From positions 1-64,000 of the forward strand of contig NZ_CP104381.1 in assembly GCF_030582395.1 (NCBI RefSeq): 64,000 nt of DNA, in the 5' to 3' direction. The translations under genes and the position numbers were made by a program. Under the pieces are notes generated by a model. That model did no database searches. It was not told where the DNA came from and saw only the letters and a program-made list of their open reading frames with translations. This DNA is from Ralstonia pickettii (lineage in GTDB: Bacteria > Pseudomonadota > Gammaproteobacteria > Burkholderiales > Burkholderiaceae). Shown in pieces: positions 57,105 through 64,000 of the stretch (position 1 is its first letter; every line of letters starts with the position of its first letter).

Positions 57105-59093
57105 ATGTCCCCCACTGTCCGCCCCGTGTTTTCCCGCCCGCGTCTTTGCTCCAGCCTCGTTGCGCTTCTTGGCGCCCTCGCGCTCACCGCGTGCGGCGGC
57201 GGCGATGACAACACCAGCAGCACGCCCGTTGCCACCACGCAGGCCATTCCGGCGCCGCCGGCAGACCCCGGCTTTGTCGACACGGCTGCCGTGGCCAGCG
57301 GCGTACCGGCGTTCGTCGACAACATCGCCAGCAACCAGCGCGGCGATGCACGCTACGCCACGCTGGGCACCAATGCCGGCGTGCGCCTGTTCACGCGCTT
57401 TTTGGATCTCTGGCAGCCGCTTACGGAAATCGTCGATGCGGGCGTGAGTGCGCCGGCCAACGGGTCGTTCCCGGCGGTGGTGGCGTCCACGTGGACGGGC
57501 CTGCCCAACGACGGCACGGCCGGTGGCACGCAGCTCAATCTGCCGGTCTTGAACGCAAACGTTCAATACGTGGTGAATGCCACCACCAACCGCACGCAGG
57601 CCCAGGCCGACGCGGCGTACTTTGACGACCGCCGCGGCAAGGGCTACAGCGTGACCGACGGCATGGGGCCGCTGACCACCGCGTGGCGCACGCTGGCGCA
57701 GCAGACCACGTCCATCACCACCGTGCCGTCCGACGCCACGACCGTGCTCTACAACGACAGCGGCAACAACACGGGCGTGGGCACCTCGGCCGGCAATACT
57801 GCCTTCGGCAAGGTGGTCGACCTGATCAACACGGTGGGCAACAACGCCTCCACTGAGCCTTCGAAGCGCTTCTACAAATACGCGCGACCGTACCGCTGGA
57901 GCAGCAGCGTAGTCGTCGTGCCGACGCTGGTGCCGGCCGAGAGCCCGACGCCCACGACCGACGGTGGCTTCATCAGCGGCCACTCGGCGGAAGCAACGCG
58001 CGATGCGGTGGCCATGGCATACCTGGTGCCTGAGCGGTTCCAGCAGATGCTTGCCCGCGGCATGGAACTGGGCGAGAACCGCATTCTGGCGGGCATGCAT
58101 TCGCCGCTGGATGTGATGTCCGGCCGCATGATCGGCATTGCCGCCGCGGCGGCCAACCTCGTCGACCCGGCCAACGCCGCGCTCAAGGCGGCGGCCTTCA
58201 CGCAGGCGCACACCGCGCTGATGGCGCAGACCGGCACGGATGCCACGACCTTCCAGGCGCTGGCCCAGTCCGGTACGCTGGCCACTGATCGCTTTGCCGA
58301 CTACGCCACCAACCAGGCCAACTTCACGCGCCGCATGACGTTTGGCTTTACGCAGATCGGCGCGACGACGCTGGCGCCGGTGGTGCCCAAGGGTGCCGAG
58401 GTGCTGCTGGAAACGCGCTTCCCGTACCTGAGTGCTGACCAGCGCCGCGTGGTGCTCAAGACCACCGAGCTGGCGTCCGGCTACCCCGTGCTCGACGACG
58501 CCGAAGGCTGGGGCCGCCTCAACCTGTTCGCTGCGGCCGACGGTTACGGCGCGTTCAACGGCAACGTGATCGTGTCGATGGATGCTACGCAGGGCGGCTT
58601 CAATGCCGCCGATACGTGGCGCAACGCCATCTCGGGCCCGGGCAAGCTCACGCTGCAAGGCACCGGCCGGCTGCGTCTGGCAGGCGCCAACACGTACACC
58701 GGCGGCACGCAGGTCGCAGGCGGCGTGCTGGAAGCCGATTCGGCCAATGCATTCGGTGCGGGCGACGTGTATGTGGGCGCCGGCACGCTGGCGGTCAACG
58801 CGCCGGCGGCGGTGGCCATTGCCGGCAAGTTCACGCAACTGCAGGGCACCACGCTTGATCTGGCCATCGGCCCGAACGGCCAGGGCAAGTTAAGCGTGGC
58901 GGGCCTCACCACGATCGCCGGCGGCACGCTGCACGTGAAGTTCGTGAATGGCTACACGCCCAAGGTGGGCGACACCATTGCCGTGTTGGATGGCGCCGGC
59001 AGCAACCGGCAGTTCACGTCGGTAGTGGTGGACGGCTTCCAGGCCACGGCCATCTACACGGCGACCGGCATCCAGATCCACCTGGACGCCTGA
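57105..59093 (+). CDS. PAP2-type acid phosphatase lipoprotein with autotransporter repeat
   Basis: A 662-aa exported protein. A lipobox LALTAC near residue 30 is followed by GGGDDNTSS. The phosphatase core has the three PAP2 motifs: K254-x6-R261-P262, SGH with H293, and R326-x5-H332-x3-D336. The C-terminal part (about 490-662) has an autotransporter-associated beta-strand repeat (RLRLAGANTYTGGTQVAGGVLEAD), normally found in passenger domains; no barrel follows. ATG 57105 is chosen for the compact lipoprotein signal; 57042 or 56973 are alternatives. Probably hydrolyses phosphomonoesters at the cell surface. Confidence 0.88.
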   Translation: MSPTVRPVFSRPRLCSSLVALLGALALTACGGGDDNTSSTPVATTQAIPAPPADPGFVDTAAVASGVPAFVDNIASNQRGDARYATLGTNAGVRLFTRFLDLWQPLTEIVDAGVSAPANGSFPAVVASTWTGLPNDGTAGGTQLNLPVLNANVQYVVNATTNRTQAQADAAYFDDRRGKGYSVTDGMGPLTTAWRTLAQQTTSITTVPSDATTVLYNDSGNNTGVGTSAGNTAFGKVVDLINTVGNNASTEPSKRFYKYARPYRWSSSVVVVPTLVPAESPTPTTDGGFISGHSAEATRDAVAMAYLVPERFQQMLARGMELGENRILAGMHSPLDVMSGRMIGIAAAAANLVDPANAALKAAAFTQAHTALMAQTGTDATTFQALAQSGTLATDRFADYATNQANFTRRMTFGFTQIGATTLAPVVPKGAEVLLETRFPYLSADQRRVVLKTTELASGYPVLDDAEGWGRLNLFAAADGYGAFNGNVIVSMDATQGGFNAADTWRNAISGPGKLTLQGTGRLRLAGANTYTGGTQVAGGVLEADSANAFGAGDVYVGAGTLAVNAPAAVAIAGKFTQLQGTTLDLAIGPNGQGKLSVAGLTTIAGGTLHVKFVNGYTPKVGDTIAVLDGAGSNRQFTSVVVDGFQATAIYTATGIQIHLDA

Positions 59094-59121
59094 TCGTCTG
59101 ATCGCCTGAACGTCTGGACGC

Positions 59122-60003
59122 TCACCTGAGCGGCAGGAGCACGTCAGTCACAGCTTCGTGCTCGGGCACGTCGGGGTAGAAGCGCACGCGCTGGAACAGC
59201 AACGGCGCGTCGCGCAGTTCCTCGCCGCTGGCGGGCAGCCAATCGGCATACAGGTACGCCACGCTTTGGGCGAGCGTGTCGTCGGAGCCCGTGTGGCGCA
59301 GCACGGCGTAGCGGCCGCCGGCCAGCGTTTTGCTCGCTACGCCCGCTTCATTGGGCGCAACCGGCGAGCGCGTCGCCGCGCAGATGTCCATGCGGAACGC
59401 CTCGGGCGGCACATCGTCGGGATTGTCGTAGACGACGTTGTACGTGGCCGAAACGCTCGGGTGCAGCCGATGCTCGCGGCGCCAGGCGATGAACCTGCGA
59501 AGGGTCTCGCCAAGGCGTGCTGGGTCACCGCGGTGCTCGATGGCGGCGACGGCAACGGCCTCGCGCTCGACGATCTCAACGGATTGGATTTGCGGTTGTG
59601 CGGGCATGTGTTTGCTCCTGAGGGCGCGCAGCGCCTGTAGATCGGTCGCCCAGGACGCCCACTGCGGCGCCGCCCGAAATGCCGACGGCGATTGTCCCGC
59701 CTGCCTGCGGAACGCCCGCGCAAATGCTTCCGGCCCTTCGTACCCGCACGCCAGTGCGATGTCGGTGATGCGCGCTTCGTCGCGATAGGCGAGTTGATGC
59801 GCAGCGCGCTTCAGGCGCAGCAACTGCACATAGCGCCCGACGTTCATGCCGAACAGCAACGAGAACTGGCGGTGGAAGTGGTAGCTGGAAAACGTTGCCA
59901 CTTCGGCCAGCCTGTCCACGTCGAGCGTGTCTTCCAGATGCGCGTCGATGTGTGCGAGCACGGCGCGGAAGCGGGCGAGGTAGCGGTCGGTGGCGGTGGT
60001 CAA
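59122..60003 (-). CDS. AraC-family regulator with GyrI-like effector domain
   Basis: A 293-aa regulator with two helix-turn-helix motifs in the N-terminal AraC domain (DRLAEVATFSSYHFHRQFSLLFG and ITDIALACGYEGPEAFARAFRRQAG, about 30-105) and a C-terminal GyrI-like ligand-binding domain (VEREAVAVAAIEHRGD...FQRVRFYPDVPEHEAVTDVLLPLR). The TTG at 60003 is the best start: AGGAG is eight bases upstream, and longer readings add non-family sequence. Such proteins resemble SoxS/Rob-GyrI regulators that sense small hydrophobic compounds. No obvious target is adjacent. Confidence 0.88.
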   Translation of the reverse strand: MTTATDRYLARFRAVLAHIDAHLEDTLDVDRLAEVATFSSYHFHRQFSLLFGMNVGRYVQLLRLKRAAHQLAYRDEARITDIALACGYEGPEAFARAFRRQAGQSPSAFRAAPQWASWATDLQALRALRSKHMPAQPQIQSVEIVEREAVAVAAIEHRGDPARLGETLRRFIAWRREHRLHPSVSATYNVVYDNPDDVPPEAFRMDICAATRSPVAPNEAGVASKTLAGGRYAVLRHTGSDDTLAQSVAYLYADWLPASGEELRDAPLLFQRVRFYPDVPEHEAVTDVLLPLR

Positions 60004-60244
60004 TGCGTGGCTCCTGGGTGGCGCTAAGGTATCGCCGGCAGGCTGGCTGCGCCTGATCGAAATTGCGCAATCGCCTGCCGTGATCTTTGCCCCGTGCCGC
60101 TTGCCATGGGGCGCGGTTGGGCACATGCGGCGCATATCGGCGCTGCCTCGGCGTCTCTAGAGTGGGTCTTGCCGTAGGGCGGTTCCTTGCGGCACGCCGG
60201 CAATCCGGCCGGTACTTCACGCTCATGGATGACGAGGCCACATC

Positions 60245-60757
60245 ATGGCAGAACAGACGCTGTACACATCGCACAACAACTATTCGAGCCTGCAGACGCA
60301 AGGCGGCGGCACTGACACCGAACGCCGCCTGGGCTGGTGCGCCGCCGCCAGCGCGCTCTGGTGCAAGAGCACGCTGGACGCGTCGATCGCGCCCAAGGAC
60401 TCCGACCCGAGCAAGCTGCGCGCCGGCATCTTGCAGGTTAAATATCGGTGGGATCCAAATGGCAACGGGCAGGACGTGCTGACCTTGCTGAGCAACGTGG
60501 ACCTGCATGGCGTGCAGGTTGCCAACGCGGTGAACTTCGATGCGCTGCTCGATATCGTGACGGGTACGCCGGGCGTGTACTGGCTGTCCGATTACGGCCA
60601 CGCGACAGCCGTGGACACGCGCCCCGGTCGCGAACTCTTCTACGACATCGAGAACGGCCTCTTCCAATATGCCAACGCCGCTGAACTGCGCCAGGGCATT
60701 CGTGCCCGCTACGGCAACTCGCCGCACTGGCGGGCTTTTCGCGTGACGGCAGCTTGA
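60245..60757 (+). CDS. C58-like cysteine peptidase candidate
   Basis: A 170-aa protein with a catalytic-triad pattern resembling the YopT/AvrPphB (C58) peptidases: GWCAAASALW with Cys32, YGHATAVDT with His119, and FYDIENGLFQY with Asp134. Length fits a single peptidase core. No signal peptide. ATG 60245 follows GACGAGG. C58 enzymes are type III effectors in several pathogens; here no secretion or chaperone gene lies nearby. Other papain-like families are possible. Confidence 0.65.
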   Translation: MAEQTLYTSHNNYSSLQTQGGGTDTERRLGWCAAASALWCKSTLDASIAPKDSDPSKLRAGILQVKYRWDPNGNGQDVLTLLSNVDLHGVQVANAVNFDALLDIVTGTPGVYWLSDYGHATAVDTRPGRELFYDIENGLFQYANAAELRQGIRARYGNSPHWRAFRVTAA

Positions 60758-60784
60758 TTGCTGTTGCTGCGAAGGCCCAAGAAA

Positions 60785-60806
60785 AAACCGCCCCGAAGGG
60801 CGGTTT
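60785..60806. terminator. Bidirectional terminator between peptidase and metK
   Basis: AAACCGCCC and GGGCGGTTT form a 9-bp stem around CGAA, with A-rich and T-rich flanks. It ends both the peptidase gene (plus) and metK (minus). Confidence 0.8.
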
Positions 60807-60827
60807 CTCGTTGGCATCAGCGCTGGC

Positions 60828-62018
60828 TCAGGCAAACGCCTTGGCCGGCTCGCCGGTCAGGCCAGCCGCTTCGCGCAGCAGCAGGGCCTTGTCGGTGGCT
60901 TCCCAGCTGAACTCCGGTTCTTCGCGGCCGAAGTGGCCGTACGCGGCGGTCTTTTCGTAGACCGGGCGCAGCAGATCGAGCATCTGCACGATGCCCTTCG
61001 GACGCAGGTCGAAATGCTCGTGCACGAGCTTGGCGATCTGGTCGTCCGGAATCACGCCCGTGCCTTCCGTGTACACCGTGATGTTGATCGGGCGTGCCAC
61101 GCCAATCGCGTAGCTGACCTGCACCTGGCATTGGCGCGCCAGACCGGCCGCCACCACGTTCTTGGCCACGTAGCGCGCAGCGTAAGCGGCCGAGCGGTCG
61201 ACCTTCGACGGGTCCTTGCCCGAGAATGCGCCGCCGCCGTGCGGGGCGGCACCGCCGTACGTGTCGACGATGATCTTGCGGCCGGTCAGGCCGCAGTCGC
61301 CTTGCGGGCCGCCGATGACGAAGCGGCCGGTCGGGTTCACCAGGTACTTGGTGTCGGCCAGCATGTGCGACGGCAGCACCGGCTTGATGATCTCTTCGAT
61401 CACGGCTTCGCGGATGGCCTCTTGCGACATTTCCGGCGCATGCTGGGTGGACAGCACCACGGTATCGACGCTGTGCGGCTTGCCATCCACATAACGCACC
61501 GTCACCTGCGACTTGGCATCCGGGCGCAGCCAGGGCAGGCGGCCGTCGCGGCGCAGTTGCGACTGGCGCTCGACCAGGCGGTGTGCGTAGTAGATCGGGA
61601 AGGGCATCAGCTCGGGCGTTTCATCGCACGCGTAGCCGAACATCAGGCCCTGGTCGCCGGCGCCCTGGTTCAGGTAGTCGTCCGACGCGCGGTCGACACC
61701 CTGCGCGATGTCCGGCGATTGCTTGTCGTAAGCGACGAGGACGGCACAGCCCTTGTAGTCGATGCCGTAGTCGGTGTTGTCGTAGCCGATCCGCTTGATG
61801 GTCTCGCGCGCGACCTGGATGTAATCGACGTTGGCCGACGTGGTGATTTCACCCGCCAGCACCACCAGGCCGGTGTTGCACAGCGTTTCTGCAGCGACGC
61901 GCGCATATTTGTCCTGGGCGAGGATGGCGTCCAGGATGGCGTCGGAAATCTGGTCGGCGACCTTGTCGGGATGGCCCTCGGAAACGGATTCCGAAGTGAA
62001 GAGGAAGTCGTTTGACAC
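60828..62018 (-). CDS. metK: S-adenosylmethionine synthetase
   Basis: MetK makes SAM from methionine and ATP, the methyl donor for the C5 methylase in this window among many others. The 396-aa product has the family blocks: [23 protein letters not shown] (about 8-30), [12 protein letters not shown] (about 116-127), the phosphate-binding [19 protein letters not shown] and a C-terminal YGHFGR. GTG at 62018 is the best start (VSNDFLF), with GGAG about ten bases upstream; an ATG at 62060 would add 14 unrelated residues. No SAM-binding riboswitch was recognised upstream. Confidence 0.96.
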   Translation of the reverse strand: MSNDFLFTSESVSEGHPDKVADQISDAILDAILAQDKYARVAAETLCNTGLVVLAGEITTSANVDYIQVARETIKRIGYDNTDYGIDYKGCAVLVAYDKQSPDIAQGVDRASDDYLNQGAGDQGLMFGYACDETPELMPFPIYYAHRLVERQSQLRRDGRLPWLRPDAKSQVTVRYVDGKPHSVDTVVLSTQHAPEMSQEAIREAVIEEIIKPVLPSHMLADTKYLVNPTGRFVIGGPQGDCGLTGRKIIVDTYGGAAPHGGGAFSGKDPSKVDRSAAYAARYVAKNVVAAGLARQCQVQVSYAIGVARPINITVYTEGTGVIPDDQIAKLVHEHFDLRPKGIVQMLDLLRPVYEKTAAYGHFGREEPEFSWEATDKALLLREAAGLTGEPAKAFA

Positions 62019-62264
62019 GGTTGTAAGCTCCAGAATGGCGAACTTGCTATTACGCGCCATCCGTTTGAGCCACGGCCGGCGACGCTTTAGCGGTATTTAG
62101 TAACCTTGCCCAGGTTTGTGACCCGACAAGGATTCGCCCCGCAAGTTGTCAGTTAACTCGGCGAATCGCGCTATTATACGCGGCACTTTTTCGGGCTGCA
62201 GCACGGCCTGCCAAGACCCTGCTCCTCTGTCGACTGCGACCAACACATTGCTGCGACCGCACGC

Positions 62265-63113
62265 ATGACCTTCCTGTTCTGGCTGTTTTCACGCTTGCCT
62301 TTGTCAGCGCTGCAGGCGCTGGGCGGCTGGCTGGGAGCCCTGGCCGCCAAGGTACCCGGCCGCTACCACGACCGGCTCATCGCCAACTTCCGCCACGCCT
62401 ATCCCGACGTCACGCCCGCCATGCTCAAAGAGGCCGGGCGCTCCGCAGGCCGGATGGTGTTCGAGATGCCGTACTTCTGGGTGCGCAAGAATGGGGCACA
62501 GGTCGCTCCGCACCTGTTCGACGTCTGCCGAACCGTCATCGAGCGCGCGCTGGCAGACGGGCGCGGCCTGATCTTCCTCACGCCGCATCTGGGGTGCTTC
62601 GAGGTGTTACCCCAGGCCTACGCAAACGAGCATCCCGTCACATCGCTGTTCAAGCCGCCGCGCAAGGAAAGTCTGCGCGCCTGGATCGAGCACATGCGCA
62701 CGGGGCCGAACATGCACATGGCCCCCGCAGACCCGCGCGGCGTGCGCATGCTGGTGCGCGCGCTCAAGCGCGGCGAGTCCATCGGCATCCTGCCCGACCA
62801 GACGCCCACCGGCGGTGAAGGCGTATGGGCGCCGTTCTTCGGCAAGCCCGCCTATACGATGACGCTGGTGCACCGCCTGCATCGGCTCACAGGTGCGCCC
62901 GTCGTGGCATTGTTTGCCGAGCGGCTGCCACGCGGAACGGGCTACCGGCTGCACGTGGAGGAGATCGGCGATCTGCCCGAAGACGCCACGCAGGCCGCCA
63001 CCCGCATCAACGCCGCCATTGAACGGCTGATTGCCGTGGCGCCGACGCAATATCTCTGGGGCTATAACCGCTACAAGCATCCCAAGGGCGCGGACGCTCC
63101 GCCCGCTGCCTGA
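62265..63113 (+). CDS. Lipid A biosynthesis acyltransferase (LpxL/HtrB type)
   Basis: A 282-aa inner-membrane acyltransferase that adds a secondary acyl chain to lipid A. The catalytic motif H-x4-E is in LTPHLGCFEVLP (about 107-113), followed by the LFKPPRKE loop and ILPDQTPTGGEGVWAPFFG. A hydrophobic N-terminal anchor is present. It is divergent from metK, with TATTAT at 62172-62177 as the likely -10. A second paralogue follows 13 bases later; the two probably act on different positions. Confidence 0.94.
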   Translation: MTFLFWLFSRLPLSALQALGGWLGALAAKVPGRYHDRLIANFRHAYPDVTPAMLKEAGRSAGRMVFEMPYFWVRKNGAQVAPHLFDVCRTVIERALADGRGLIFLTPHLGCFEVLPQAYANEHPVTSLFKPPRKESLRAWIEHMRTGPNMHMAPADPRGVRMLVRALKRGESIGILPDQTPTGGEGVWAPFFGKPAYTMTLVHRLHRLTGAPVVALFAERLPRGTGYRLHVEEIGDLPEDATQAATRINAAIERLIAVAPTQYLWGYNRYKHPKGADAPPAA

Positions 63114-63126
63114 CACTGCTGCCTTT

Positions 63127-64000
63127 ATGGAACGTTTCTCTGCCAAACTCGGACTCGGCTTCTTGTGGCTGCTGTCCCTCCTGCCATACGGCTTTGTCGC
63201 GCGTTTTGGCGAAGGCCTGGGCGGGCTGCTGTACCGCATTCCCAATGGCCGCCGCCGCGTGGTGCTGGCCAACTTGCGCGCATGCTTTCCCGAGAAATCT
63301 GAAGCCGAGCGCGAAGCCATGGCGCACGAGGTTTTCCGCAAGGTCTTCCGCAGCTTTGCCGAGCGCTCGTTTGCGTGGTTCGCATCGGAAAAGCGCCTGA
63401 TGCGCGTGGTGAAGATCGACGACCAGGCCAACCTGCCGGCGCTGCACGGCCAGCCGCACATTCTCGTCACGCTGCATCTGTCGGGCGTGGAGATCGGCGC
63501 GCTGGCGCTGACAGACTACCTGCGCAAGAACGTCGGCAACGCGGGCTGTTCGCTGTACACGCACATGGCCAACCCGGCGCTCGATGCAGCCGTGAAGGCA
63601 TTGCGCAGCCGCTTTGGCGCGACCATGTTGGAGCGCAGCGAAAACATCCGCCAGATCATGCGCACCATCAAGCGCGGCGAGGCACTGCAGCTCATCTCCG
63701 ACATGGATTTCGGCGAGCGCGATTCCGAGTTCGTGCCGTTCTTCGGTGTGCCGGCGCTGACGCTCAACGCCATTCCGCGCATGGCGTCGATGACGGGCGC
63801 CAAGGTCGTGCCGATGTACACCGAAATCCTGCCCAACTACGAGGGCTATGCGCTGCGCATCCTGCCCGCGTGGGAGAACTACCCCACCGGGGACCTGACC
63901 GCCGACACGCGCCGCATGAACGCCTTCTTTGAAGACGCGATCCGCCCGCGCATTACCGAGTACTACTGGGTGCACAAGCGCTTCAAGCACCGCCCCGAGG
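63127..64000 (+). CDS. Second lipid A acyltransferase, cut by window end
   Basis: The visible 291 residues are the same family: N-terminal anchor (LGFLWLLSLLPYGFVARFG), catalytic H-x4-E in TLHLSGVEIG (about residues 117-124), and ISDMDFGERDSEFVPFFGVPA. No stop is reached before position 64000. Only 13 bases separate it from the first acyltransferase gene, so they form an operon. Confidence 0.94.
   Translation, partial: MERFSAKLGLGFLWLLSLLPYGFVARFGEGLGGLLYRIPNGRRRVVLANLRACFPEKSEAEREAMAHEVFRKVFRSFAERSFAWFASEKRLMRVVKIDDQANLPALHGQPHILVTLHLSGVEIGALALTDYLRKNVGNAGCSLYTHMANPALDAAVKALRSRFGATMLERSENIRQIMRTIKRGEALQLISDMDFGERDSEFVPFFGVPALTLNAIPRMASMTGAKVVPMYTEILPNYEGYALRILPAWENYPTGDLTADTRRMNAFFEDAIRPRITEYYWVHKRFKHRPE

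Noticed and set aside
62019..62264. SAM riboswitch or promoter pair before metK
   Set aside because: No conserved SAM aptamer core was seen, and the possible -35/-10 pairs have spacers of 20-21 bases.

Overview
This looks like the replication-origin-proximal part of a high-GC betaproteobacterial chromosome, most likely Ralstonia or a close relative. It opens with dnaA-dnaN-gyrB, the protein sequences are Ralstonia-like, and it ends with metK and two tandem lipid A acyltransferase genes. No rRNA, tRNA or CRISPR array was seen.

Layout. (1) 1-5790: dnaA, dnaN and gyrB, each followed by a clear intrinsic terminator. (2) About 6030-16060: an accessory, visibly less GC-rich defence-type island. 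It encodes a large protein with a PD-(D/E)XK-like motif, a Vsr mismatch endonuclease, a 73-aa helical protein, a MORC/MutL-like GHKL ATPase, a 254-aa protein of unknown function, a protein resembling DUF6339 that is split by an intact IS21-family element (11441-13915, 6-bp target duplication TCATCT), and a C5-cytosine DNA methyltransferase. (3) 16350-22000: small genes of unknown function, seven 42-bp palindromic tandem repeats, a folded RNA candidate resembling phage P4/P1 C4-type immunity RNA with an overlapping small ORF, and a translationally coupled serine recombinase-ParB-RepB trio that looks like a mobile module. (4) 22300-42900: surface and antagonism genes. These are an orphan fimbrial-type subunit, a small secreted protein, a 4316-aa two-partner-secretion exoprotein with 281-aa tandem repeats, VENN motif and PD-(D/E)XK nuclease tip, its probable immunity gene, a second start-less toxin tip with its own probable immunity gene, a lipoprotein, and the TpsB/FhaC outer-membrane transporter. 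(5) 43600-64000: mostly ordinary chromosomal genes. These include a FadR/FCD regulator with a polar amino-acid ABC importer, a bestrophin-like channel, a beta-propeller lipoprotein, a GNAT acetyltransferase, an ECF41 sigma factor with its carboxymuconolactone-decarboxylase partner, a hybrid histidine kinase, a GST, an HPP-CBS membrane protein, a PAP2 acid phosphatase with an autotransporter-type repeat, an AraC-family regulator, a C58-like cysteine peptidase candidate, metK and two LpxL-type acyltransferases.

The strongest items for a second look are the MORC-ATPase/Vsr/C5-methylase island broken by IS21 in a way that keeps the target reading frame restorable; the two-module toxin-immunity end of the exoprotein; two matching ECF41 promoters (TGTCACA-N16-CGTC) in front of both the sigma gene and its partner; and the C4-like RNA region.
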